Shown here piece by piece: positions 1 to 9,337 of a stretch of 64,000 nucleotides of DNA. The stretch covers positions 16,087,116 to 16,151,115 of the forward strand of contig JAAALK010000082.1 of NCBI GenBank assembly GCA_019279435.1. Reading direction: 5' to 3'. Each line of letters begins with the position of its first letter. The stretch's first letter is position 1. The stretch comes from Zizania palustris. Taxonomy: Eukaryota > Streptophyta > Magnoliopsida > Poales > Poaceae. The position numbers were made by a program, and so were the translations under genes. The notes under the pieces are model-generated. The model was not told where the DNA came from. It saw only the letters and a list, made by a program, of their open reading frames with translations, and ran no database searches.

Positions 1-1689
1 GGACAAATGACACAAGATTATTATTAAAAAATAAGGCAATTTTAGAATGGAGTATTTTCAACAAAAAATAGAGCATTCTGTTTAATTTCTATAAAAATCC
101 AATAAAATTGTCGTGTTCCAAAGGATTTACTAAATTTTATGTATAAATCATTGTAATTTTTTTCACAGGTTTTATCTGTTTGCTAAGCAAAATACACCTC
201 TTAAACTGAAAAAAGTGGATACATTAACTTGCAAAATTAACTCTCAATCAGTTACCGCTAACCTGACTTGATTAACGGTTTTGTTCACTCTATAGGAGAA
301 CATGTCTTTAGTACTGTTAAAAAAACCCTTTAGTCACAAATTTTAAGTCGGTATTATCCATCTAGCACTAAAGGCAAAGGATGTGACACATTACTATCTC
401 TATCTAATAACAAGAGGCAAACGAAAAAACTCAGAAAGAAAAGTTCAAGATTCAAAGACATACACTTCTCCTCAGTGAATGTATATTTGCATTAAGATAT
501 TCTCCCTCGTTCATTATACAAGAATGTTTCTTTGGAAATGTATGTTTTCTCCCCCTTTGGCAATGCAAACATCAAGGATAAAAAACAATGTGAAAGCATG
601 AAAATACAAATAAAATGCATACCTACAAAGCTTCACATATAGATTACAAAGCACTCGTAAGGACTAGAGATATCAACATACAGGAAGAGGTAAGAAATAT
701 AACTCAATGGGGAACAAAATCTTGAAGTGATTCCATGTTATAAGCACGAGAGTGTAGCAAGTTTTGATCATGTTGTTCAAAAATTCAAAAGATGTCACCA
801 CAAAAGCATCTACAGTTCCATGAAGAGTATAAATATTAGAGAAACTAAGGCTATGACAAGTTGAAACGGAGCAACCAAGTTCAGTTCAACAGGTTATGCA
901 AATGCCTATAAATCAAACTAAGCCATAGTTCGACAATAGAAAAACTAGCATGATACACAAGTGAACTGTCTTATTTGATGTCTTTAATATTTTTTGTATA
1001 TTGATCATCAAGGCACCTCTTATCCAAGTAAAGTGTCACCAAGTGGTTATGGCAAGCACCTTGAGGCTTCAAAATGACATTGGCATTTTTCACATTTTGA
1101 TCATCAAGTTGCCTCTTATCCAAACAAAGTGTCACTGAGTGATTACAGCAAGCACCAAGCTTCAAGACAACCATATTGGATCAAATTTTAAGCTCAAGAA
1201 CTTTAAAAAGTTTTACGACATATAGTTTTTCACAAAGCCAAAGTAAGTTATGCCTTTACAACATAGAAGATAACATGCTCTCCCAAGGTTTAATCATAGG
1301 CTAAATATTTATATAAACAAACAACATAGTGCAAAGTTCTCATGGTGCTAAACTGAACAAAACAACCTAGCTCAAGCTTTTCACAGAACTAACCCTAATA
1401 TAAGCACTGAATAGGCTAAATCAAAAACCTAAGGGTGACATGAGATTAAATTCATATGTTAAATTCAATATCAGAAAAGATAAGCTTGCTCAACATATAT
1501 TATCCTAGGTTTCAATAAGAGCATAATAAGCTTGCACAAATTGTAATACATCTACCCCTCTTAGTACAAATCTACAACTAGTACAAGAAAGTGCACTCGA
1601 CATATAAGTGAAGCTCAACTAACATGATAATCTTATAAGATGATATATAAATGCACCAAATGTAAGATAGAGTATGTACAACGAACAAC
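1..1689 (-). other. 3' non-coding region of a Maximus/SIRE-like copia remnant
   Basis: This AT-rich stretch has no convincing gene. It lies 3' of the minus-strand copia pol remnant at 1690-2402. On the minus strand it contains a purine-rich AAAGGGGGAGA run (about 549-559) that resembles the polypurine tract region of Maximus/SIRE-type copia elements. I read it as that element's long 3' untranslated region, possibly running into its 3' LTR toward position 1. No LTR end could be fixed. Nothing else was recognised apart from the two-copy repeat at 1001-1160. Confidence 0.45.
1001..1160 (-). repeat. Two-copy tandem repeat, period 96 bp
   Basis: A block beginning TTGATCATCAAG at 1001 recurs at 1097 with the same order of words (CCTCTTATCCAA, AAGTGTCAC, AGCAAGCACC). 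The period of 96 is a multiple of three. The minus-strand 67-residue reading frame over it therefore repeats a peptide with the shared core VTLxLDKRxLDDQ. It is probably part of the 3' region of the surrounding copia element. I see no evidence that it is translated. Confidence 0.6.
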
Positions 1690-2402
1690 TCCTCTCACAA
1701 AATGCCATAGGGATGACACACACCAAGTTCTCCTCTTAAAAACACAAATCTTGTAGCATCGAAAGGCTTAGTGAAAATATCGGCCAACTAGTGTTAGGTG
1801 TGAATGTAGCTCAACTTAATGTCTCTCTTCTCATTGTAATCTCTTAGAAAGTGGTATATCACCTCTATGTGTTTGGTTATGGAGTGTTGAACTAGGTTGT
1901 TAGCTAGGCTTATGACACTAGTGTTATCACACAGAAGTGACACGCTTTTGAAATCCAACTCAATATCCCTCAAGTTAGCAACCGTCTGCAAAATTTGTGA
2001 GCAAAAGCTAACAGCAGTTACATATTCCAATTCAACAGTAGATTGTGCAACACTAGAGTATTTACAAGAAGACCAACACACAAGAGAAGAATATGAGTTG
2101 ATCTCCCATCATCGACATCTCAAACTCTGTACTAACTGTTTCTGAAAACTTGTCCACAAGTGCATGAGAAGAGCCACCAAAAATAATATCATCCACATAA
2201 ATCTGAACAAGAAGAAAATTTTTGCCATACCTTAGAGTGATTAATGTTTTGTCTACCGATCTCATCTTATACCCATGCACTAACAAGAAGGACCTAAGCC
2301 TATTATACCAAGCTCTAGGTGCCTTCTTAAGCCAATACAATATTTTGTTAGGCTTATATACCTTATGGGGATATTTTGGTTTCTCAAAGCTAGGGGCTGC
2401 TT
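1690..2402 (-). pseudogene. Maximus/SIRE-like copia pol remnant (RT and RNase H)
   Basis: Reading leftward, the right part encodes the end of a Ty1/copia reverse transcriptase, including YVDDIIFGG (about 2200-2230) with the two catalytic aspartates. The left part encodes copia RNase H, with a CWSS start, the LLCDNTS motif and the TKHIE stretch near the C terminus, ending near 1690. The segment that normally joins these domains is missing, and the frame changes at about 2100, so an internal deletion has occurred. The 5' side stops abruptly at 2402, where the copia-1 LTR begins. The QIYVDDIIFGG form points to the Maximus/SIRE lineage. The family call is from protein motifs, and the lineage is an inference. 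Confidence 0.8.
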
Positions 2403-2429
2403 TGAAGAAATTATGCCCAAGAAAATTCT

Positions 2430-2640
2430 GTTTGAATCGGAAGTTCCAATTTGGAATCAGATGTTCCAATTATTTTCTGAATTAGAGATAGAGAGTTCAA
2501 ACTAGAAGTTTTGATTTGGGATCAAAAGTTCCGATGGGTCGATCGGAAGTTTCGATAGGGGTATCGGAAGTTCCGATAATTTATGGGTAGCAGACCGAGA
2601 GTCTAGATCAGAAGTTCTGATCCAGGATTGGAAGTTCTGA
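2430..2640 (+). repeat. Cluster of odd-palindrome words in copia-1 U3
   Basis: The words are variants of ATCGGAA-G-TTCCGAT, a perfect inverted repeat around one central base. They recur about every 20-40 bp, for example near 2437, 2500, 2526, 2548, 2565 and 2600. They lie in the U3 part of the LTR, upstream of the TATA box. Many carry single substitutions, mostly transitions. Confidence 0.75.
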
Positions 2641-2703
2641 GGTGGACGAAATAGATTAGATATATTAGGCCTTAAGGTGGATTTGAGCCCAAGGTCCTAG
2701 CTC

Positions 2704-2711
2704 TATATAAA
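2704..2711 (+). promoter_or_regulatory. copia-1 LTR TATA box
   Basis: TATATAAA is followed by a purine-rich GGGAGGAGGAGG run, which also follows the TATA box of the copia-2 LTR. It marks the U3/R border of the LTR promoter. Confidence 0.7.
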
Positions 2712-3152
2712 GGGAGGAGGAGGCCGTGGAGATAGATTAATTGTAAATTAAATCAGATCAAAACCCTAACCTCCACACCTCTCCTCTCCCATCTAGATCT
2801 CAAAGGTTGAGATCGGGATTTCTTTTCAGTTCTCATGATCAGTGCTAGCACGCCGGTGTGAGATCAATCTCATCCTTGTACGCATGGACTCCATAGAGGT
2901 GCTACACAAATAGCGGTGCTCGTGGGCTTCTCCACGTGGACATCACTAGTCTTCGTCGATTGGATCATTAGGGAATAGACGTAGCGAGATGAGGATAAGC
3001 GAGAACACACTTCCCCAATATCTTCTTCTGCTGCACTAGCACGTCTCACGTTAGAAGGTAACGATTCATGATCTCTCACGCGCATGGTTCCAGGGTTTGG
3101 GGGTGAAATTTTTGAAATTGTCGGCTAACGTAGCTTCCCCATGTCCCAACAA

Positions 3153-3165
3153 AGGTACCAGAGCC
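3153..3165 (+). promoter_or_regulatory. Degenerate primer-binding site of copia-1
   Basis: AGGTACCAGAGCC sits 1 base after the LTR end. It differs at two positions from the TGGTATCAGAGCC found at 5536 in copia-2. That sequence is the usual site for initiator tRNA-Met priming in plant copia elements. Confidence 0.7.
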
Positions 3166-4343
3166 TTCATGAGTAGTGTCCGATCTAGATCGATCACGTA
3201 TGGAGATACATGGTGGAAAATAGATTAGATCTATTTTTCCATTCGTTGAATTTTGTAAGTTCCGAGGTATCGGAATTTCTGACGAGTCGAAAGTTTCGAT
3301 ATTTGATCAGAAGTTCTGATCCTGATTTAATTCAAGACAGAGATGGCAAATCAGAAGTTCCAATATCGGATTGGAAGTTCCGATATCAGATTGGATGCTC
3401 TGATATCAAATTGGAAGATCTGATCCACCAAAAACTAGAAAATCCGAGCCTGTTGAGCTAGAATTGTCAGATCGAGATATCGGTCACTTGTCGACTCTTC
3501 GGCTAACTTTGTTTTGCAAAGAATGATGTGATTGGTATGGTCTTGTTGAGTACGTATGAGATGCATTGCATGTAATTAATATGGTCAGCATGTCATGATT
3601 ATTTACAACCCAAGGTTGTTCAATGGTTGTACAACCTGCGTGTCGACTTGTGATGCTTCGACTCATGTAACTAGTATAGGTGCTATTATTTTTAATAGGC
3701 TACTACAGGTTCCTAGAGGTCAGAATCACACACAAATAATGGGAGCCATGGAGATGGAGATCACCATGTGAAGGGGCCATACTATGTCATAGTCAATGTG
3801 TTGTCTATGGTGCTTACTTATGTTCCTATCATACTATTCTTACATGTTTCGTGCACAATAGGGAAAGTCACCTTGCTAGAATAGTTTTACCTCAGAAAAT
3901 TAAGTATTGATGCTCTTTTCAATAGCTGTACCTACCAAGGATCTTGATCATCAATAATGGGTATGCCAAAGTAGGGTGCTATCTTTTATCTTGACTAGTT
4001 AGGGTGGAAGTCGGAATACCACATGCATTGTATTGGTTTGCTTAGCAAGGCTATCAAAACAGTATTGGGCCTTGGGGCATGGAGTTGGACATCGTGCATT
4101 GGATGCTACTCCAATGAACACGAGTCACATAGTCACATATGATATGATTAGCAAAGTGTTACTTAGCTATGTCAGTTAGCTTCTAGCAGTGATGTCAAAA
4201 CTCACTAGGAGTTAGTTGAATATGTATCTTGTCACACTATTAGTCATTAGAGGGAAAGTGACTATTTTCAATAGTGTTACATGTTTTATTAGATAAAAGA
4301 TAAACATAACATAATGTTGAACCTTACATTAATTATGTAGATC
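3166..4343 (+). other. copia-1 5' leader
   Basis: This is untranslated sequence between the primer-binding site and gag, collinear with the copia-2 leader (5549-6713). A second cluster of the same odd-palindrome words occupies about 3257-3470, downstream of the primer-binding site and outside the LTR. No other gene is visible. Confidence 0.7.
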
Positions 4344-4631
4344 ATGGCATCCATTGTGAAGAACACATCAGTTTTTAATTTGTGATCGATTCTTTTTAGA
4401 ACAAACTTTATAGACTGGTATCAAAATTTAGGAATTGTTCTCAACCAAAATAAAAATGAACATGTTCTAGAGGAACCCCATCATGATGAACTAGCTAATA
4501 GTATAACTGCAGTTGATAGGAGAGTTTATGAGAAGCACTCAAATGAGTCATTTGATGTCAGTTGTTTTATGCCCGCTAATATGTCCTCTGAGCTTTGGAA
4601 GCAAGATTAGAATAAGGATCCCACAATATGA
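4344..4631 (+). pseudogene. copia-1 gag start, truncated
   Basis: An ATG at 4344 opens a gag N terminus collinear with that of copia-2. Both share the FNL-SIL start, the IDWYQNL stretch (retro-gag core) and a VLEEPHHDEL segment. An early TGA follows about eleven codons in, after VFNL, and a second in-frame stop comes at WKQD. The remainder was displaced when copia-2 inserted at 4632. Compared with copia-2, several codons of the SIL segment are deleted. Confidence 0.8.
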
Positions 4632-4659
4632 TGAAGGAACAGTGCCCAAGAAAATTCCG

Positions 4660-4990
4660 GTAGGATCAGAAGTTTCGATTTGGAATAGGAAGTTCCAATT
4701 ATTTTCTGAATTGGAAACAGTGATCTCAATTCGGAAGTTCCGATATGGTATCGGAAGTTATGATAATTTATTGTTGGTGAAATAGAGAGCTCAAATCAGA
4801 AGTTCCGATATAGTATCAAAAGTTACAATAATTTCTAATTTAGAGACAAAGAGTTGAAACCGGAAGTTCCAATGCGTATCGGAAAAATTGCCCTTATTGG
4901 AAGTTCCGACAAGAGGTATCAAAAGTTTCGATGTTACCTGGAATTGGAGTCTGAGACCCCTGATCGGAAGTTCTGATATTTGATCAGAAG
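4660..4990 (+). repeat. Cluster of odd-palindrome words in copia-2 U3
   Basis: About ten variants of ATCGGAAGTTCCGAT are spread through U3 upstream of the TATA box. Clear examples are TCGGAAGTTCCGATAT near 4734 and TCAGAAGTTCCGATAT near 4796. Spacing is irregular, so this is not a simple tandem array. Confidence 0.8.
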
Positions 4991-5088
4991 ATTTTATGCG
5001 GGCATAACAGATTGAATTTTTTGGGTCTAGAATTGTTTGAAACCAATCTATTGATTTCGATTTATTGGAGACCAGCAGCTCCCACCTC

Positions 5089-5096
5089 TATATAAA
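5089..5096 (+). promoter_or_regulatory. copia-2 LTR TATA box
   Basis: TATATAAA precedes a GAGAGGAGGAGGAGG run. It has the same arrangement as in the copia-1 LTR and, in reverse, as in both LTR pieces of copia-E. Confidence 0.75.
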
Positions 5097-5535
5097 GAGA
5101 GGAGGAGGAGGTCTGGGAAGAAAGAAGTTATTGATAGTTTAGACCTAGCCACCAAGAACTCCTCTCTTTCCTTTTTTGGTCTCAAAAGTTGAGATTGAGA
5201 AATCTGTCGTTTCTCACGAGTGATGCTAGCACTCCGATGTGGGAAGGATCACATCCCTATACGTGTGGATACCATGGAGGTGTTGCTCCAATAGCAACAC
5301 TCGTTGACCTCTTCACGTGAACACCTTCATCATCTTCGTCGATTGGATTGCCGGGGAAGGGCCGGAGCGAGGCGAGGATCAATGAGGACACGCTTCCCTG
5401 ACATCTTCTTCCACTGCACCTACCACGTCTTGTGATAGAAGGTACCGATCTATGATCCCGCACATGCATGGTTCTTAGGCTTGTTGTGAAATTTTTGAAA
5501 TTGCCAACTAGCGTAGCTTCCCCATTCCCCAATAG

Positions 5536-5548
5536 TGGTATCAGAGCC
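5536..5548 (+). promoter_or_regulatory. Primer-binding site of copia-2 (tRNA-Met type)
   Basis: TGGTATCAGAGCC lies one base after the LTR end. It matches the complement of the 3' end of plant initiator tRNA-Met, the usual primer of Ty1/copia elements. It fixes both the LTR end and the plus orientation. Confidence 0.9.
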
Positions 5549-6713
5549 TACGTGCATAGTGTTTGATCTGGATCCCTCATGTATGGTGATACATGATGGA
5601 AAAATAGATTAGATCTATTTCTGTCCACAGAAAATCGGAAGTTCTGATGCCAGATTAGAAGTTCTGATGTTTGTCAGATCGGAAGTTCCGATATTGAATA
5701 CGACTCAATATAGAGAGCAATTTTGCTACCAGGAGTTCCAATATTGATTGGAAGTTCCAGTGGATCAGAAGTTCCGATATTGGTTTTTAATCGATACAGA
5801 GAACAATATTGCAGTCGGAAGTTCTGATTTGGAATTGGAAGTTCCGATCCAATTCAATCACTTTTAGATTCTTCGCCTAACTTTGTTTTGCAGAGAATGA
5901 TGTGACTGACATGACCATGATAAATGTGATGTATGAGATGCATGCAATGAATGTAAATTAAATATGGCCTGCTTGTCATTAATATTTACAACCAAGGCTG
6001 GTGTACATTTGCATCCCACGCATTAAGAATTGATGCTTTGACTCACCTATCTAGTATAGGTGCTATAGTGATAAACTAGTATAGTACTTAGAGGCCGGAA
6101 GCACACACTCAATGATGAGAGCCATGGAGATGGAGATCACCATGTGAAGAGGGCCATACTATGTCACAATTAATTTGATTGCATGTGATGATTTCTTATG
6201 TTCTTGTTATACTATTCTTGTATGTTTCGTGCATGCTAGGATGTCACCTTGCTAGAGTAGTTTTCCCTCAGAAAATTAAGTATTGATGCTCTTTCCAATA
6301 GCTACACCCACCAAGGATCTCGATCATCGATAGTGGGTCTGCTAAAGCAAATTGCTATCTTTTATCTTGACCAGTTGGGGTGGAAGTCGTACTTTCACAC
6401 GCATAGTATTGGTTTGCTTAACGAGGCTATCAAAACGGTGTTGGTCCTTAGGGCATAGAGTTGGCATAGAGCATTGGATGCTTCTCCAATGACAAGAGTC
6501 ACATACGATGTGATTAGTAAAGCGTTGCTTACCTATGTCACCTAGCTTCTAGAAGTGATGCCAAATCTCACAAGGAGTTAGAATGAATATGGATCTTGCG
6601 CCACTATTAGTCATTAGAGGGAAAGTGACTGTTTTAAAATAGTGGAACATATTTTATTGGATAAAAGATAAACATTGCATAGTGCTGAACCTTGCATTTA
6701 TTTTTTATAGATC
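5549..6713 (+). other. copia-2 5' leader with a second motif cluster
   Basis: This is a leader of about 1.1 kb without coding potential. Positions 5633-5860 hold about eight further ATCGGAAGTTCCGAT variants. The motif cluster is therefore present twice in the element, once in U3 and once just after the primer-binding site. The rest is collinear with the copia-1 leader. Confidence 0.75.
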
Positions 6714-7393
6714 GTGACACCTACTACTACTGTTAATAGCACTCCAGTTTTTAATTTGCGATCTATTCTTGAACGAGAGAAATTGTCTGGAACAAATTTT
6801 ATGGATTGGTACCGAAACTTGAGAATTGTTCTTAAGCAAGAGAAAAAGGATTATGTTCTAGAGGAACCTCACTCCGATGAGCTAGGAGAGGATGCTTCTA
6901 CAGCAGACAAGCATGCTTATGAGAAGTATGCTAGTGATTCCGTGAATGTTAGCTATATGATGCTTGCCTACATGTCCTTTGAGTTTTAGAAACAATATGA
7001 GGAACATGATGCTTACTATATGATTGTAGGTCTCAAGGGCATGTTTCAGATCCAGGCAAAGGCTGAGAGATACAATGTGTCTAAAGCCTTGTTTGGGAGT
7101 AGGCTAGCGGAAGGGAGCCCAACGAGTCCTCATGTGATCAAGATGATTGGTTACATTGAGACTCTAGATAGAACGGTTTCTCCACTAGATTCATACTTAG
7201 CTATTGATGTGATTCTCTAGTCGCTCCCACTTAGCTTTGAGCTATTCATCATGAATTACAACATGGTTGGACTGCATGCGATTCGATCTCTAGTGCAAAG
7301 CCTAAACTGACTAGAAAGTCCAAGTCAGGTCCTACTAGCTCTGATGTGTGCCACCACTGCCACAAGCTTGGTCATTGAAAGTGCAATTTCAAG
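6714..7393 (+). pseudogene. copia-2 gag
   Basis: Gag of a Tork-like Ty1/copia element, the capsid protein that packages element RNA. The reading frame opens with GTG at 6714 where copia-1 has ATG, so the natural start appears lost. Recognisable parts are VFNLRSILE, GTNFMDWYRNLRIVL and VLEEPHSDEL (retrotran gag). A zinc-knuckle CHHCHKLGH follows at about 7349-7375, with a stop inside the knuckle just before its last Cys. In-frame stops occur at 6987-6989 and 7218-7220. The knuckle is followed directly by the protease region. Confidence 0.85.
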
Positions 7394-7996
7394 GTGTATA
7401 TAGAAGAACAGAAGAACAAGAAGGGAAGTGTGACTTCCGCTTCAGGTATTAATGTTAATGAAATTAATCTTGCTACTAGTGCAAATTATTCATGGGTATT
7501 TGATATCAGTTCGATGATTCATACTTGCAAATCATTGCAGGAGTTGAGTATAATAAGAAAGTGTGCTAGTGGTGAGTTGGATGTCTACGTAGAGAATGGT
7601 GCAAAAGTTGCAACATTGGCCATCGGTGTTTATTCACTGTCACTACCTTCAAGACTAGTTTTGGAGTTGAATAATTATTATTTCATTCTGGCCTTAAGTA
7701 GAAACATTATATCTTCTTCATGTTTAGAGGAAGATGGTTTTGAATTCGTAATAAAGAACAAGTGTTGTTCAATATTTTTCAATGGCATGCTCTATGGTGT
7801 TTGTCCATTAGTTAATGGATTATATATTCTGAGTCTTGCAGATGCACACGTTTATAACATTAGTACTAATAAACAATGACTCAATAATTGGAATCCTACC
7901 TATGTTTGACATTGTCGTTTGGGTTATATAAATGAGAAACACATGCAAAAGCTCCATAGTGATGGACTTTTGGAGTCATTTGATTTTGAATCATAT
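7394..7996 (+). pseudogene. copia-2 protease and pre-integrase region, part 1
   Basis: This segment continues copia-2 pol. The aspartic protease active site would lie in WVFDIS (about 7487-7504), so the expected D-[ST]-G triad is not present. Further on comes the pre-integrase zinc-binding segment with HCRLGYINEKHMQKLHSDGL (about 7907-7966), containing stops near 7877 and 7907. Coding sequence breaks at 7996, inside the codons following ESY, where Tat-A inserted. It resumes at 20478 after the second CATAT copy. Confidence 0.85.
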
Positions 7997-9301
7997 TGTT
8001 TATAGCAAAAATGGCATTAATGGTCAAACTAGGCAAATACGGGAAAAAAGTATTTTTGACCAAAAATATTTCAACCTAGCAAAGGCCGGTCTGATCAGCT
8101 ATGGTAGGCCAATCCAACCGGCCAGGTCCGGTCAGACCGGATCCATGGGCTCGGTCAGACCGGCCAGGGTCTGGATTTTGGATCTGAGTGGGATTCGAGG
8201 TATTTTCGCCCAAAACTTATCTCAACAGAGTTTTAGATGCATCTAACTCTATCTCTAGCCAGGGATAACTAGTCCACCCCCTATAAATACTAGGGGAAAG
8301 GCCGATTCAAGCCCCCCAACATACCAATCCAAAGCCCTCACTTTGAATCGTTTTTAGTTTCTTTACTTTTCCGCATCTTCGTGGGTTTTCTTGAAAGCCC
8401 TCCGTCCGCCGCGTCCGTAATCAAGGTAACCCTTGCTGGTTCGCTTGTGAACCTCCCGTTAATCCACGTAACAGATTGCTATCCTTTTTATCGGTTTTAT
8501 CACCCCTATCTGGCAATTTGGCCCTTTGGCTGAATTGTGTTTGATCTATTATTGTTTTTGCAGGCCAATTGTCTCATTAAACATCCTCGCGAAGTTTGGG
8601 AGCAATTGGGGATCGTTAGCGACGGTTGCCGAGGCTCAACAGATCGGATCTGTTACCCCGGTCCGACCGACGTTGAGGTACCGGTCTGACCGGAGCCCCT
8701 AGTCACGCCGTTGTCAGCAACATCCGGTCCGATCGACGGCCCTCCGCCGGTCCGACCGGGATTCTTCGCACCGGGCGCGGCGAAGCCGAAGTCTGAGCCC
8801 TCCGAAGCCCTGCGCGCCGGAGCTCCACGCGATCGAAGGTCGATGTCCGGAGGTCCCTTCACGTGGTGTGACTGGGAGAGCACGGTCGGTCCAACTGACT
8901 AGGCTTCGCTGGTCCGATCGCCGGAGTCGCGCTTCGCATCTGACTTCGGGGCACCGCCCGAAGCCCCTTCACAACCCTTCAGTCCGACCGGGGTTGTACC
9001 TCCGGTATGACCGGGTTTGAGGCCGAAGGCGTCCCAAGGACCCTTCGGACCAACACCTGCTATTACTCTGAATCGGCCTCCGAATTGGCCGATTATAGGT
9101 ATTTTGGTCATTTTGTTACTATTTACATTGCTATCAATACTTTAGGCCAATTGGGTTAAAATACTAGTTATTTATCTGATTGCCTGGCGACTCCAAATCC
9201 ATTGTAACTATCCAGGGTAGTCGGAACACGACGTCGGTATCGTTGCGATACTTTTGGACATTGAACCGGCCCAAGTGCGGGGGCGCATTTCTGCGTCAAC
9301 A
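7997..9301 (+). mobile_element. Tat-A 5' LTR
   Basis: This 1,305-bp LTR begins TGTTTATAGC and ends GCGTCAACA. The TATA box CTATAAATA is at 8281-8289. The sequence contains several exact GGTCNGACC words, most inside CCGGTCNGACCGG, at about 8123, 8149, 8660, 8680 and 8748, with more decayed copies up to 9020. U5 is GC-rich. Open frames in it are by-products of the repeats and are not considered genes. Confidence 0.92.
8281..8289 (+). promoter_or_regulatory. Tat-A 5' LTR TATA box
   Basis: CTATAAATA in the middle of the LTR is the likely start-site-determining element. The same word is conserved in the 3' LTR at about 19453-19461. Confidence 0.75.
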
Positions 9302-9302
9302 G

Positions 9303-9326
9303 ACTTTCTAGCGACTCTGCTGGGGG
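9303..9326 (+). promoter_or_regulatory. Tat-A primer-binding site region
   Basis: CTAGCGACTCTGCTGGGG follows the LTR end after a few bases. This position and general form are usual for Tat elements. I could not assign the tRNA with confidence. Confidence 0.55.
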
Positions 9327-9337
9327 CAGCGCCAACC

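Larger units (their letters stand above)
2403..3151 (+). mobile_element. copia-1 LTR
   Basis: This LTR begins TGAAGAAATTATGCCCAAG and ends CCCAACA just before a degenerate primer-binding site. It is a diverged relative of the copia-2 LTR (4632-5534) and, in reverse, of the copia-E LTR (57162-57946). It contains a TATATAAA box (2704-2711) and a cluster of ATCGGAAGTTCCGAT-type words upstream of it. Inserting here truncated the minus-strand copia pol. The 5-bp target copy would be TGCTT (2398-2402), but the right end of copia-1 lies outside the window, so this cannot be confirmed. Confidence 0.85.
4632..5534 (+). mobile_element. copia-2 5' LTR
   Basis: This 903-bp LTR begins TGAAGGAACAGTGCCCAAG and ends CCCCAATA. 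The canonical CA end has become TA. It sits inside copia-1 gag. The candidate target copy on the left is TATGA (4627-4631); the matching 3' LTR is outside the window. It holds about ten ATCGGAAGTTCCGAT variants (4660-4990) and a TATATAAA box (5089-5096). It is about 150 bp longer than the copia-1 LTR, and most of the excess is extra motif copies. Confidence 0.88.

Noticed and set aside
2430..5860. CRISPR-like array of short palindromic repeats
   Set aside because: Spacing is irregular, words are degenerate, the context is a plant copia LTR and leader, and no cas-like gene exists.
8653..9111. Open frames on both strands in the Tat-A LTR (and their copies at 19825-20322)
   Set aside because: They arise from GC-rich repeated words, occur on both strands at once and sit in non-coding LTR.
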